The notes below the pieces were generated by a model. The model had not been told where the DNA came from. It worked only from the letters and a program-made list of their open reading frames with translations, and did not search any database. Made by a program: the position numbers and the translations under genes. Shown one piece after another: positions 23,426 through 35,131 of a stretch of 64,000 bases of DNA; within the stretch, counting starts at the first letter, position 1, and each line of letters starts with the position of its first letter. This DNA comes from Gracilaria domingensis (Eukaryota > Rhodophyta > Florideophyceae > Gracilariales > Gracilariaceae), in NCBI GenBank assembly GCA_022539475.1, contig VCMS01000273.1, positions 79,824 through 143,823 on the forward strand, given 5' to 3'.

Positions 23426-23490
23426 GGGTGCGAGACGACCACGCGAGCGGTTTCGCTTTCCTCCTCTGGAGTGTATTTAAGCACGTCGGC

Positions 23491-25536
23491 ATGACGGTCT
23501 CCAATCCAGCCTCCCCGGTCTCTTCTAACGGCGACTCCGGTCCACCCCTCTCCACGCGTACTGCGGTAGTGTCTCCTCCGATACCTCGGCGCGCTCTCCC
23601 TTCTCTCTCGCTTCCAGCGCTTTCGTCTCTTCCTCGCGCGCTTCCCGCGATGCCGAACCCGGATCAGGGTAGCAACCAACCGCCTGGCGGGTCTCAGAAC
23701 CAATACGTTGGTGGTTTCGCTGGGCCTTCACACCCTTCCTCCTCTGGAGTGCCTCTCTCACAGCCGTCTTCCGCTGGCATTCCGTTTCCGCAACCGATCA
23801 ATCCGGGATTTCACACGGCTCCTCTTCCCCAGACGGGTGGTCAACTTCCGCCCCCGGCGTCTGTACCGCAGTGGAACTGGATCGCTCCTGCTGTTCCGGT
23901 CCAACCGGTAGTCAACCCGTATGCGGGCGCGTGGGCGTCGTATGACGAACTCGACAACGTCGACCCTCGCAGCAATCCCACACCGTTCTTACGGGCTCCG
24001 TGGTTTCATCCGCAAGGCGTGACCAATCGTTCCCTCGTCGAGGCGTATGCCGATGGCAGTGGTCACCTCCCAGGAGGCGTGCACGTCTGGATGACGGTGA
24101 CGTTCGACTGGCATTACCGGATTACCGTGCCTACCAACGCGCTCGTCCACCATCGTGGTCAGTCGCACAACTCCGCCCGAGCGGCCATGGTTCGCGTAGC
24201 GCACATGCGCATGTTTCGCACGTACTCAGAGCGCCCGATTCCGGCGAACTTCCGTTTCGACGTGGCCTTCTTCCGAACACTCGGCGAAATCCAATATGGA
24301 GAGAATCTTGCCCGGCTCGCCGGTGTGGTGGAGCGTTACCAGAACGTCCCCGTTCACCAGGATCTCCTGTGCTGGACCCGTCCGCTTCTGCGTGCAGAAT
24401 TTCGATATCTCCCACGCGTACCGCGGTCCAACTACCTTCAAACAATGATCCGTCCCGAACGACGTGCCCGCTCCCGATGGGGTTACCTTATCCCGTATCA
24501 AAACACGGAGTCAAACCGGATTCGTCCGCGCCACATGCGTGGGAGATATGTTCCTCTCCCCTTTGTGTGGGCGTCCGTGGAGGTCTGCCGTGGTTGTTAC
24601 GTGGAACTCCCCCCCTGTCTCACGTATGTGGGTAGTAGGCTCGTGACAAACCCGTTTACGGGATGGTGGAGCGTTGTCCTCACGGAGTGGGAGGCGCGAA
24701 CAGCGGTGTATCTCCTCAACGAGGTATATGACCAGTATCGACTGTGGTTCATTCCCCCGCGCTTGCGGCAACTCATCCGAGCCTTGGATCTCACTATCCC
24801 GCTTGGCGGTAATGGAAACTTCTCGGAAGTCATGTGCCTCTTGCGAGTGATTGATGGAGTCGACTGGAACCAGGTTCCTCGTTCGCAGAGCGCGCGCGAC
24901 GAAGGCGATCTTGCCATTGACCGGTCTCCGGGTCGCAGGTCCCCACTGTCGGGTGATTACATCTACTACGACCCCTGGACACGGGTGCCGATTACCAACG
25001 CCGAGGCGGAACTTCTTCGGAATGCCGAGCGAGTCATCCCTCCGGGGCACCCAACGGGTTTCATCATGACTGATGAGTTCTTTCACCCTGTCGGGGATCA
25101 AAACATCATGGTTGATGACGCTCCCGATGACGGTGACGACTATGGCGATGACAACTTCGCAGCAGCTCCGGTGGAGGGGGCAGTACCTGCTTCAGCAGTG
25201 CCAGGTCCCCAAGCGGGTGTCGACGCGATCTTCTCGACTCCGGTGAATGTTCCCTCTGCGCCTCTAGCGGCTCCTGGGCCCGTAGTGGCTCCTGTTCCTA
25301 CGCCTGTGGCGGTTCCGACTCCAGCGGAGAATGTTGCTTCGCCTGCGATGGCGGCGTCGGCTACGCCGAACGAAGCCGCGAACGCGGGACTTACCGACGA
25401 AGCACGGGCTGCCGTGATAGCTCAATTCCTCAGCGAGGCTGGTATCTCCGACTCGACATCTGGCGACGTCTCGCAGATGCGCGACGCGCTAATTGCGCAG
25501 CTTGCGAACGCTGGAGACCAGCAGGAATCCGAGTAA
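23491..25536 (+). CDS. Antisense ORF of element B, novel conserved family (intact)
   Basis: Start chosen at ATG 23491 (MTVSNPASPVSS); the frame upstream begins only with GTG. It encodes about 681 residues. The first 170 are Pro/Ser/Gly/Gln-rich and probably disordered. The core (about 170-530) is shared with A and C: FLRAPWFHP, YADGSGHLPGG, FFRTLGEIQYGENLA, CWTRPLLRAEFRYLPR, GYLIPYQN, GRYVPLPF, CRGCYVELPPCLTYVGSRL, GWWSVVLTEWEARTA, YDQYRLWFIPPRLRQLIRAL, RSPGRRSPLSGDYIYYDPW and PPGHPTGF. An acidic stretch, an Ala/Pro/Val-rich linker and a C-terminal helical segment (AVIAQFLSEAGISDS...SGDV) follow. It is rich in Trp, Tyr, Arg and Pro, with no signal peptide or membrane span. It lies opposite the element's sense strand and starts 80 bases from the LTR. 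No family was recognised and its function is unknown. It is the only uninterrupted member found in A or B. Confidence 0.75.
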   Translation: MTVSNPASPVSSNGDSGPPLSTRTAVVSPPIPRRALPSLSLPALSSLPRALPAMPNPDQGSNQPPGGSQNQYVGGFAGPSHPSSSGVPLSQPSSAGIPFPQPINPGFHTAPLPQTGGQLPPPASVPQWNWIAPAVPVQPVVNPYAGAWASYDELDNVDPRSNPTPFLRAPWFHPQGVTNRSLVEAYADGSGHLPGGVHVWMTVTFDWHYRITVPTNALVHHRGQSHNSARAAMVRVAHMRMFRTYSERPIPANFRFDVAFFRTLGEIQYGENLARLAGVVERYQNVPVHQDLLCWTRPLLRAEFRYLPRVPRSNYLQTMIRPERRARSRWGYLIPYQNTESNRIRPRHMRGRYVPLPFVWASVEVCRGCYVELPPCLTYVGSRLVTNPFTGWWSVVLTEWEARTAVYLLNEVYDQYRLWFIPPRLRQLIRALDLTIPLGGNGNFSEVMCLLRVIDGVDWNQVPRSQSARDEGDLAIDRSPGRRSPLSGDYIYYDPWTRVPITNAEAELLRNAERVIPPGHPTGFIMTDEFFHPVGDQNIMVDDAPDDGDDYGDDNFAAAPVEGAVPASAVPGPQAGVDAIFSTPVNVPSAPLAAPGPVVAPVPTPVAVPTPAENVASPAMAASATPNEAANAGLTDEARAAVIAQFLSEAGISDSTSGDVSQMRDALIAQLANAGDQQESE

Positions 25537-25771
25537 CTCGTGCAGCTTCTCCTCTAGGGAGTCCTTCCTAGCTGATACCCAATAACTTGGCCGTTGTGTG
25601 CTCGACTAGCGAGCCACAACATAGTAACATTGACCAGTAAACTGTGAACTTCTCTTGATCTCAAGACTTCTTCCCTTCTTCCAAGGTGTATACTTCTTAA
25701 CTTCTCCCTTCCGGGGTGATCTCTCTCCTCTTACGAGTGCTTCTTCCCTCTTACGAGTGCTTCTTCTCTTC
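25537..25771. other. Element B sequence past the antisense ORF, no gene recognised
   Basis: Mostly pyrimidine-rich on the plus strand. It corresponds in position to the convergent 3' ends of antisense ORF and pol in elements A and C. No chromodomain or pol frame is visible here. Confidence 0.5.
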
Positions 25772-25888
25772 TGAGCTTCCTTTTCCTCTTCATAGAGTCT
25801 TCTTCCTCTTGCGAGTGCTTCTTCCTCTTCTGAGCTTCCTTTTCCTCTTCATAGAGTCTTCTTCCTCTTGCGAGTGCTTCTTAACTCT
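25772..25888. repeat. 59-bp tandem repeat next to the assembly gap
   Basis: A unit beginning CTGAGCTTCCTTTTCC recurs at 25772 and 25830, a period of 59 bases. Shorter related CTTCTTCC/GAGTGCTT words occur just upstream. The repeat runs toward the N stretch, so expansion of it may have caused the gap. Confidence 0.7.
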
Positions 25889-25911
25889 CCTTTCCTGAGG
25901 GCGTTACTATT

Positions 25912-26385
25912 NNNNNNNNNNNNNNNNNNNNNNNNNNNNNNNNNNNNNNNNNNNNNNNNNNNNNNNNNNNNNNNNNNNNNNNNNNNNNNNNNNNNNNNNN
26001 NNNNNNNNNNNNNNNNNNNNNNNNNNNNNNNNNNNNNNNNNNNNNNNNNNNNNNNNNNNNNNNNNNNNNNNNNNNNNNNNNNNNNNNNNNNNNNNNNNNN
26101 NNNNNNNNNNNNNNNNNNNNNNNNNNNNNNNNNNNNNNNNNNNNNNNNNNNNNNNNNNNNNNNNNNNNNNNNNNNNNNNNNNNNNNNNNNNNNNNNNNNN
26201 NNNNNNNNNNNNNNNNNNNNNNNNNNNNNNNNNNNNNNNNNNNNNNNNNNNNNNNNNNNNNNNNNNNNNNNNNNNNNNNNNNNNNNNNNNNNNNNNNNNN
26301 NNNNNNNNNNNNNNNNNNNNNNNNNNNNNNNNNNNNNNNNNNNNNNNNNNNNNNNNNNNNNNNNNNNNNNNNNNNNNNNNNNNNN
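25912..26385. other. Assembly gap (474 Ns)
   Basis: Unknown sequence. Open frames that run through it are artefacts. The rest of element B and the remainder of element A's interrupted LTR could be missing here. Confidence 0.99.
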
Positions 26386-26620
26386 CCAATATGTGACTGT
26401 TATGGGCAAAAAACTGATGTTTGCCGTATGTATGTCGTAGTTATAACGTGCGGATGGTTGCTTTATGGATAGTATTCGCACACAACCGACACAGTGCCGA
26501 TCTCAAAAAACTACGCTTTTTTATTCCATTACATCTGCCATCATCCGTCATGCACCAGGTTCTCATACGGCACATATGCGACGCTGATACGACTTATATT
26601 CAACATTTTGCTAAACACGG
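26386..26620. other. Short unassigned sequence between gap and element A2
   Basis: 235 bases with no convincing frame or repeat. Confidence 0.5.
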
Positions 26621-27359
26621 TGTAGTGCAACGCTCATCTATGAAGAATTTCGCTGGACGTAGTCATAATTCCCGTTCACGGGTTTGCCTGGTACACACCA
26701 GTATATGACTAGTAGTAACTAGTGGTTGCAATCGAGATGGTTTGGACACGTGGGACACGGTGGAGCTGATCGGAGGTTGGCCACTACACCTGGGCGTTTG
26801 CCACAACTAGTAGGATGTTTAGTTAATATTATTTATTAATTTTAGTGAGGACACTACTTAGTGCGACGGCGTCGCCGCCGTCGCACCAGTAAAGTTCGCC
26901 AACCTGGTTGATCCTACTTCAACGATCTTGGCTCTAGCCACTCTCGCCTTCGGCGGCCCACAACTTCTTATCGGAGAGACTCCCCGTTGTCACGGTGCGG
27001 CTATCTACCCTGCGTCCCCGCAGAACCCAACTTTGGGAGTGTTTCACCTTTGTTGTTTGTGTTCGACCCTGTATAGGGAATACCCCGGCGATACGCCGTA
27101 CCTCTCTTATCTCTTTCTCTTTTCCCTCTCTTTCCCTTTCCCCACTCTGTGGTCTCGTCCTTCTTTCGAGGCTGCTACACTCACGTGTGCGTCACCCTGC
27201 CCTACTCAACTCTCAACGCCCCATCTTGACGGTCTGGCCCCGGTCTTACACCCGGCTAGTCACGCCAGCCCAGAGAGGCTCTGTTCACTGGGTTGCCATC
27301 AGTAGACGAAGATCCCGAACATCTTCGTGGTGTTTCCTACTCGCAAGCATGGCACTACA
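26621..27359 (+). repeat. Element A2 5' LTR (739 bp)
   Basis: Starts TGTAGTGCAACGCTCAT and ends GGCACTACA. It is the reverse complement of the LTR at 11326-12067 with scattered differences, including a changed base in the terminal repeat. Confidence 0.9.
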
Positions 27360-27362
27360 AAG

Positions 27363-27380
27363 TGGTCTCCCGACTTAGAA
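27363..27380 (+). promoter_or_regulatory. Element A2 primer binding site
   Basis: TGGTCTCCCGACTTAGAA, three bases inside the LTR. It is identical to the site in element C. Confidence 0.75.
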
Positions 27381-27467
27381 GACAGGAAGTTTGACGCACT
27401 TTTTTGTACCCTCTTTGAGGTTCGTTTTCTTCTGGAAGTTCCCGTGTAACGGTTGGATTGGATACCG

Positions 27468-29666
27468 ATGTCTCGGAAGCCCTCCGATGCAGAGCCTGCG
27501 ATCACTCGCAGTCGTTCCACCAACGGTGGTAATCCGACGGATGGTCGGCCTCCTTCGATAATACCAGTTCGCCCTGGATTTACCCTGGGTAACAGACCGT
27601 CCTTGCGGACGTCTAACCCACCGGTGCGCTGGACACTTCCGTTTTCCACGTTGATCCCCCACTGAGGGGAATGCACCGGCATCTGCTGTTGCCGAACCGG
27701 CTCCTGCCGGGCAGGTCAAGGCTACCGCCGAGGCGTCTCAGTCCCGTCCGGAGAGGGTTGAAAACCCCCAGGGTACAACCCTGGAAGAGCAGGTTCGCAT
27801 GCTGCGAGCTGCTCACAATTCCCTCATGGGAGCCCATAGTTCTTTCGCGGGAGAAGTTCGGACTCTTCGGGAGGAATTTCGCACATTTCCTGTGAAGGAT
27901 GTTGCAGAGGATCTCCGTGTCCTACCGTACGATGCCAACTCCATGCTGGAATGCATTGGAGGACCCGCTGCCATCGTGGAAGGAACTGAGACCGGATTCG
28001 ATCGGATTCGAAGCCGTCTGGAGACGTTGGAGAAGGGCGCTATCGCGGAACTCGCCACTCCGGCGGAGCCGGGTGAAGTGTCGCATCGCGACAAGAACAC
28101 CGGTCGGGACAAATCTCGCCGCAGACGGAAGGTCAAGGAAGACAATCAGTACTACGACTCGGACTCGAGTTCGTCAGACGACGCTCCGGATGTTCCGGTT
28201 ACTTCGGACTCATCCGATTCCTCATCCGACAATGGTCGTGCAGGGCACTCATAACGCTCTAAGCAGTCATCGGCCACTCAGGGTGTTGTTCGTATCCAAT
28301 CGAAGGGACGAAAGTACTCCGGGCTGAAGGAGCTGAAGCCGACGAACCCGATGTATCGGAAGTTACTTTCATACCGGTACTACCGTTTGGAGGATTCCTC
28401 ATTGGATCGCCCACCCCGTGGTACCGGTAAGGTGAAGGACTGCATCCGCCGTATGCAGCTCTCACTGCGTAACCAGACATTTTCTGGAAGCGACCCAGTC
28501 CTGGTGCTTGATTTTCTCGCCCGTTTCGTGGCGGAGGCCGATGTTCTCGGAATGAACGAAGGCCACGCCTACATTGCGTTACCGAACTTCTTACGGGGAG
28601 TGGCCAAAGACCAGTACAACTCTGTAAGAGACTCATCTCGTGCCTCCGAAGGAGGGGTCACGTGCTGGCCGGAAGCGGTCTAGTACTTGCTGCGCTCGTA
28701 CGCCACCAACGATGCAATCGGCACGGCCATCCTGGGACTCCGGGACACCCGGCAGAAGTCTGGAGAGATGGAAACCGATTATTCGGTACGCCTGAACAAG
28801 GCTTTCCACCGTTGTAGTAATTTCTACCCCGCAGGGGAACATTGCACGATATTCGTCGACGGCCTCGACCGGGCTACCAAGACCTTGGTCGCCCGCTACC
28901 GCGAGGATAGGCGGAAGATCACTTACCTCGATTTAGTCCAGTACGCTCGAGCGGAGGGTGATGCACTTCGTGCACGAGGTCTGTCCCCAGGTCGAAGTCC
29001 GCCAAGGCGTTGATGGTGGTGACTAGGTCCCCATCTTTATCGCTGCTAGCGAGCGAGCCCCCCCCAAATGAGTATGACAACGTCCAGTTGGGCCAGGAAG
29101 GCCTGAGGTCTATTCCAACTACGGAGCTACCGTCGACGACGGAGGCTTCTTTCGATACAGCTCAGGAGGGTACGCTGCTTTACGCAGATTCCAACCGTGT
29201 GAACGGGCCAAGGATTCCGTATGCGAACGAAGCAACCCGTTTTCAACGGCCTGGATGGAAAGACACACGCCCCAGGGTAGAGTTCCCCGATTCGCGAAAT
29301 GGTACTCCGCGTTCGGGAATGGCGACGCCAATCTGTCACCTTTACTATACGCATAGTCACATCTCGCCGCAGTGCCTCCTCTCGACGAGGGATATGCTCA
29401 TAGTCACGGTGAACTATGAAGCTTAGACTCCGGAGGAGAAGAAAACCGTCCCTATGAAGTCGTTCTTGCGTGCGAAGACGAACTTCTTTCACGCTGTCGC
29501 AGCACCACCGCTGCAGCGGAATGTCCAACCACCGCCTGTGCATCCAAACCCTCGGACTATTGCTGAACACCACACCGCTAACGCGGGACCCCGCGGCCAG
29601 CGAGCCCAAGCACTCGTTGCCGAGGAACCTGAGCAGCCGCCGCAGGCGGAAGTTCAGGAAAACTGA
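27468..29666 (+). pseudogene. gag: Element A2 Gag, decayed
   Basis: The ATG at 27468 gives MSRKPSDAEPAITRS as in A. Frames then pass through 27799-28254 (stop TAA inside the DSSSD/GRAGHS region), 28351-28683 (stop TAG where A has a Gln codon), 28687-29013 and 29010-29426, to 29454-29666. The capsid-like signatures of A are retained. The zinc knuckle reads CHLYYTHSHISPQC, so the second Cys and the Gly before His are lost. The tail ends GAA AAC TGA. Multiple stops plus a damaged knuckle mean it is inactive. Confidence 0.8.
29657..29666 (+). promoter_or_regulatory. Gag-pro -1 frameshift site, element A2
   Basis: GGAAAACTGA with the gag stop TGA at 29664. The protease frame lies -1 to gag, as in A and C. 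The heptamer is G GAA AAC, not a textbook slippery site. Confidence 0.4.
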
Positions 29667-32429
29667 ACGAGGGAGTCTCTGGTTCGGGAGAGGCGTCGTC
29701 AGAGTTGAGGCTGTTGGCACCCGAGGCGTCGTTGTCTCGCTCCCCGGTGAAAGTCCTCTCGAGACAAGACGGCGCAGACGCGGATTCGGAGCACCTCGGT
29801 GTTCTGCGTCGACCGTGGATACGGGTAAGGAATAACCGGATCCCGGACCGAATCATGGTAATGCCCAAGCAAAACTAGAAGGTGTGCGCTGACCTTGGCC
29901 TGAGCCCCCAGTTTATGGTGCGTTACCTGACTGTACTAGACACAGGTGCAGGTCCGAACTTCATTGTGGAGTCCCTTCTCACACCGCCATTGCGGGAACG
30001 TATCCGTCGCAGCGTGCTTCCTGATGTCGCTGACGCAAATAACAACCCGTTGACAACGTTGGGAACAATCGACTTAGTCGTGCGTTTGGGAACTTCCGTG
30101 GTGAGGGTCGACTTCATTGTTTGTCGGTCATTGGCTGCCCCAGTCATTTTGGGTTGCGATTATTGCGGCAGGTTTGTCGATGCAATCAGGCCCCGTCTCA
30201 GGCGTGTAGAACTTGACGATGGTTCGTCGGTACCGATCGTCCGTCGTCCGCTGAAGCGGTCATCGCGGAAGCAAGTTCCACTCCCTGCTGCACAGGCCCC
30301 GGCACCGGCGTCGCACGAGTCCACCAAGCTCCGCGTCGGTTCGTCGATTCGCATCCCACCTGAAGCCCAAGTTATGGTGTCAGTTAATTCCTGTCAACAC
30401 GGTCTTCGAGTTATTCAACCGCTTACCTCGTTATATGAGAAGTGCTAACTCGCTGTCGCGAATGGTGTTGTGCAAGTCACACCGGATACTCCGTTTCGGA
30501 TACTCGTTGCCATTCTTGGCAGCACCCCCCCATTATCTGGCAAAGAACCAAGTCATTGGGTCTGTGACACCGCACCCACTCGCGATGCTTCCGACGAAGA
30601 TGACGGGTGCCGATGTCCTCGGACTAGTTACCTCCGAGGAGGACGTCGCCCCATCTAAGGAGGGGGAGGGAGCTGCACTTCCTGCTGTTTCCGCGGTTAC
30701 CAATACCGTCGCAACGGAGAAGAAACCGACTGACTCGGAACCACACCCTGTGTCAGGGACAGAAGAGCGTAAGCCCACGAGCTACGACAAGGTTGACCCC
30801 TTGAAGGCACTCGAGGAACTTGACCTCGGTCATATATCGGAGCCACACAGTAAACGTCTAAGAGACGTGTTACGGGAGTTTACTCCAATGTGGGATGGCT
30901 CTCTTAGAGAGATAAATGCAACGGAACACCGTATCGATTTTTTACCGAAAACGCGTCCGGTTTCACAACCCCCTTACAGGGCAGGACCGAAGGCTCGGGA
31001 GGAAGAACAGTTCCAAGTGGACAATATGCTACGCGCAGGTGTCATCGAACACGCGCAATCGCCGTGGGCATCCCCAGTGGTACTGGCTCTCCAAGCCGAC
31101 GGAACCTGGAGGTTCTGTGTCGACTATCGCCGGCTCAATGCCGTGACGGTAAGAGACGCTTACCCAATCCCTTGTATGGACGAGTGAATCGATTCGCTCG
31201 GTGACGCTACCGTGTTCACGGCATTTGATGCCAATTGGGGATACTGGCAAGTCCCCGTCAGGGAGGAAGACCGCGATAAGACTGCGTTCGTGTGCCACTC
31301 AGCCTCCTACCGCTTCAAACGGATGCCTTTCGGCCTAACCAACGCGCCCGCTACGTTCCAGCGTGCCATCGACATCTTGTTGAGCCGCTTCAAGTAGCGG
31401 AGCTGTCTCGTCTACCTTGACAATATCATCGTGTTTTCCTGTAATCTGAACCATCATCTCACCCATGTCAGGAACGTGATGGCCACTCTGCGTGATGCAG
31501 GAATAACCCTCATGTTGAGGAAGTGTGAATTCTTCACCGACACCGTCAAGTATCTTGGACGCATCATCCGTCCAGGACGGCTGACGATCGAGGAAGCTCG
31601 CGTCAAGTCACTAGCCAAGGCGAAGAAACCGCGAACCCAAACGGAATTACGCTCCTTCCTACGGTTGTTCAACGTCTACAGACGGTTTGTACCGAACTTT
31701 TTGGACATTGCGGTTCCCCTCAACGCTCTCTTTCGAAAGGGTCAGCCACCGAAACTGGACTCCTTCACGCCCGCACAAGCGGAAGCGTTCAATTCCTTGA
31801 AGGAGGCTGTTACATCAGCACCGATCCTATCGTTACCAAAACCGAGATTGCCGTTCTCCGTGGACACGGACTCGAGCGACTACCAAGTAAGCTGCGCTCT
31901 GTTCCAAACCCCTCCCGAGAGAGAACGGAAACCCATAGGGTACTGGTCACGTTCTCTTAACGTTCATGAACGGAACTACTCCGTTTCGGAGAAAGAGTGC
32001 CTTGCAGACGTATGGGCATCATCCACCCTCCGTCCCTATCTTCTAAGTGTGCACTTTACCATGTACACGGATCATTCCTCGTAGAGGTGGTTGATGAATA
32101 GCTCTGACCCATCAGGCCGCCTTATGCGGTGGAGGCTGCGCCTAGCGGAATTCGACTTCGACGTCGTATACAAAAAAGGGACCCTGAACACCCAGGCGGA
32201 CGGGCTGTCGCGCTTACCCACGAATGGGGAAACTCTGGTCGTTGAGGACGATGATATTCCTTGCTTCGTTGTCGACGATGATGAACCGGAACCCCCGAAG
32301 TGGCGGCTTGATGACTGGCCAGATGACTGGGACGATATGGACGCTGAGTTTGATGAACTGCTTGTGGCAGGCAAAGCCGAGTCTGTAAAGTCCCTACCGG
32401 GAAATTTTGTACCGGTATCACCGGAATAA
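29667..32429 (+). pseudogene. pol: Element A2 protease, reverse transcriptase and RNase H, decayed
   Basis: The protease segment (29882-30448) keeps VLDTGAGPNF, the DTG active site, and APVILGCDYCGRF. RT is spread over 30435-31187, 31212-31397 and 31431-32084: RFCVDYRRLNAVTV, NWGYWQVPV, RMPFGLTNAPATFQ. The catalytic box region reads YLDNIIVF, so the second Asp of YLDD is Asn. RNase H follows with YSVSEKECLADVW and YTDHSS, then a TAG. The stops at 31185-31187, 31395-31397 and 32082-32084 and a frameshift near 30440 inactivate it. A polypurine motif lies at 30655-30670. Confidence 0.85.
30655..30670 (+). promoter_or_regulatory. Internal polypurine-tract-like motif 1, element A2
   Basis: TAAGGAGGGGGAGGGA inside pol, encoding KEGEG, at the same place as in A and C. 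Confidence 0.55.
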
Positions 32430-34390
32430 ATGATCCGAGAACAACATGGAGACCCGCTCTGCATCACGATCCGTGCCCTACTCAACGGTGGAGCAACCCT
32501 CCCATTCGAGATCAACGACATCGGCTATCTCGTAAGGACAGTCGAGTCACACCCACAAGTTGTGGTACCACACTCGTTGCAGACGAAGATCCAACACCTT
32601 TCGCATTACGCAAAGTTAGATGGCCACGCAGGTGGAAAGAAGTTGTACCTCACCTTGAGGAGAGACTTCTATTGGCCCGCCATGGCGGTAGATTGTTACG
32701 CTACGGTACGCTTCTGTGCCGATTGCGCGAAAACTCGCGTGAAACTCCGGAAGAACTGCAAGAAAGTGAAACTATTCCCTGCCAGGGTGCCGCTTGAATT
32801 TGTGGCAATCGATATTCCCGGACCATTGCTTACCACTCGGAGAGGAAATAAGTTCCTTCTCGTTATCACGGATCGGTTCTCGAAACTGGTTCGGACAGTA
32901 CCTCTAAAGAGGATCACCGCGTCCACAGTCGCGCAGGCGTTCGCCACGCACTGGATCTTCGTGTACGGTCCTCCTGTGGAGTTCTTATCCGATAACCGAA
33001 AGCAATTCGCATCCCGGTTCTCCCAGGATGTATGTTGCATCATGTACGTGAAGAACCTCTTCACGACCACTTGCCATCCCCAATGTAATGGGCAGGTTGA
33101 ACGGTACAACCGTACGATGCTGGCATCTCTCCGTTCTTACGTTGCTGACCACCCAAATCATCGGACTTATACACCGACGCGTTAACCTTTGCGTACAACA
33201 CGCAAATACACAGGACTACTGGTGTTTCCCCATTCGAACTGGTTTTGTCACGGACACCCCCGCCATTGGCGTTAGAATCACAAGCTACCTTGGGCAATTT
33301 CCCATCCGTGGGTGATTATCGTCAACAATGGAAGGCTTCGCTAACGAAGATAGTACCGGCCGCCCGGAAATCGGTGGCGAAAGCTCAAGCCGCTTACAAG
33401 CGCGATTTTGATGCTCGCTTGCGAGGAAGAACCCCTGAACCACTTACCGTGGGCAACCATATCTTCGTACGGAAGGAACACTAAAACTCTGAGAAGGGCA
33501 AACGTCATGAGCTCTCGCCTGTGGCGGATGGACCTTATAAGGTAATCTCGGTCGCACCGGAAACTGTGGTGGTCGAGATCGCTGACGCGCATGAGCGGAT
33601 CTCCCGCGACCGCGTGGTATTGGCCCCTTTACCCTCGCCCGAGGTTCCTTCGTCTGGTACAGAGCCCGTGTCTACGGAGTCAACAACGCCGGTAACACCG
33701 GAAACATATGTGGTGACAAGACCCTCCGTCCTGCCCCACCCCCATCGAGGCCTTACAGACCTCCCGATAGAGTCGGCCCCGCCGACTGTGTCGAAAAATG
33801 ATCGCCAATATGGCACCCCCGTTTCCGTCCCATCGCTAGGTCTACCTCCCCGCAATGCGGTACATTCAAGTACTCCCCACGCAGCTCCATCTAAGGAAGG
33901 GGAGGAGGATATCAGCTCTGCTGAGAGTCATTTGTCGACGTCGCGTCGTGAGGACAACCGAGCAGCACGGACCGTACGGAGCTCTCCGGATGTTCCGGTA
34001 CGCCGGCGGGCATCGCGTCTGCAACGCACGCTTGCTCGCCAGACACACAGCCTCGTTGCCGGGAAGTCTACACCGTCGCCGGGTAAGAACACTCACGCAG
34101 AATCGGATTCGGTTAAGTCAACAGAACCTCGTGGCCTACCAGCCGCGCTGGATAACGCGAAGTTGAAGGACGCTGTCGGCACCGAGCCGGCACCGAGCCG
34201 ACGTCGTCGGAACGAAGCCTCACTGGGGAAAGCGCAGCAACATCGCGACCCACCGCGCAACGCGATGCAGAACAACCAGGAAGTCTGGGAAATCCTGCGG
34301 AGCAGGCACGAGCTGAGGGAAGAGAAGTCCCGAGTGACTCGGTGGGAACCGGCAGTACAGCCGTGGGAATACCGGACACTGCGGGAATAG
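32430..34390 (+). pseudogene. pol: Element A2 integrase and Pro-rich tail, decayed
   Basis: Frame 32430-33185 has the zinc-binding region (HYAKLDGHAGGKKLY, CADC) and the core: VAIDIPGPLL with the first Asp, FLSDNRKQFASRF with the second (Gly of DNG replaced by Arg), and CNGQVERYNRTM with the Glu. A shift near 33170 and a stop near 33482 break it. The tail 33521-34390 holds SDRVVLAP-like GPY/F-end sequence and a disordered basic region with a polypurine motif at 33891-33907. Confidence 0.8.
33891..33907 (+). promoter_or_regulatory. Internal polypurine-tract-like motif 2, element A2
   Basis: CTAAGGAAGGGGAGGAG, encoding KEGEE, the counterpart of the second internal motif of A and C. Confidence 0.45.
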
Positions 34391-35100
34391 TTCACGTCAT
34401 GGACGGTACAGCACCAAATACTGGACATGAAATATCGGCGCAAGTGCAGCCGCGTGCCGAGATCGCGATATCGGAAGCCGCCGGCGGTGCCGATAACGGC
34501 GGTAACCGGGAAGTAACCGTTCAGAACGGAAGTTCGAGCAAAGAAGCTCAAGAGCCAACGGCGCAGCTGTTGGAGGACACCTATAACAGTGAGGCGGTTC
34601 TCCCGAGGGAGCTTTACAGCCAACCGTCGCTGCACTCACGTGCACGCATGGTTGTGAAGCCACCCGAGGTGGAGCCTCCTGCCGCAAGCGGTGAGCACGC
34701 AGCTCCGCCAACACCGCCGAAGCGGAAGGGCCCATGCCGATTGGCGGTACGCAGCGACATTTCGAACGCCCCTCCACGGAGAAAACAGGCCACGCAGAGC
34801 CAGGCGCGCTCTGTTACCCCCGGCACGGGAACCGCTACCCCGCAAGGGTTGTCAGCCAATGAAGTAACCATAACAGGGCAAGGCCGGCCGGTGTACGTTC
34901 AAGAGTACATCGTCCACCGAATTATCGGACAGTCCGACTATAAGGGTATTTTACAATACCACGTCCGTTGGTATGGCTATGGCCCATCGTGGGATACTGA
35001 CAAACCAATCGAGCACCTACCGCGCTCGAAGGTCGTACAGTACCACCGCAACGCGGGAACGGCCACACCAGCGACGCTGGACAACGCCCAAGTGGGATAA
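34391..35100 (+). pseudogene. pol: Element A2 chromodomain region
   Basis: A disordered Ala/Pro/Glu-rich stretch leads to YIVHRIIGQSDYKG and YHVRWYGYGPSWDTDKPIEH, the chromodomain, ending at TAA 35098-35100. It is the best-preserved domain of this copy. Its frame is separated from the preceding tail by a TAG at 34388-34390, so it is not part of an intact polyprotein. Confidence 0.75.
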
Positions 35101-35131
35101 GGTTGCCGCAGAAACGGATAGACATCATGTT

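Larger units (their letters stand above)
22596..25911 (-). mobile_element. Gypsy element B, 3' part only (minus strand)
   Basis: An 816-bp LTR is followed on its right by a polypurine tract and an antisense ORF, the same order as the 3' end of element A, so B's sense is also minus. The pol region expected further right is absent: the sequence runs into a tandem repeat and then an assembly gap. B is a different family from A, since its LTR shares little beyond the ends. Confidence 0.7.
26621..35131 (+). mobile_element. Gypsy element A2, decayed relative of A, 3' end missing
   Basis: Plus-strand copy of the A family: 5' LTR, PBS, gag, protease, RT, RNase H, integrase and chromodomain in order. 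Alignment with A ends just past the chromodomain stop, near 35131. The antisense ORF, polypurine tract and 3' LTR expected beyond are absent. Coding regions carry many stops and frameshifts. Confidence 0.85.

Noticed and set aside
25849-26481. Frames spanning the N stretch
   Set aside because: They exist only because Ns contain no stop codons.
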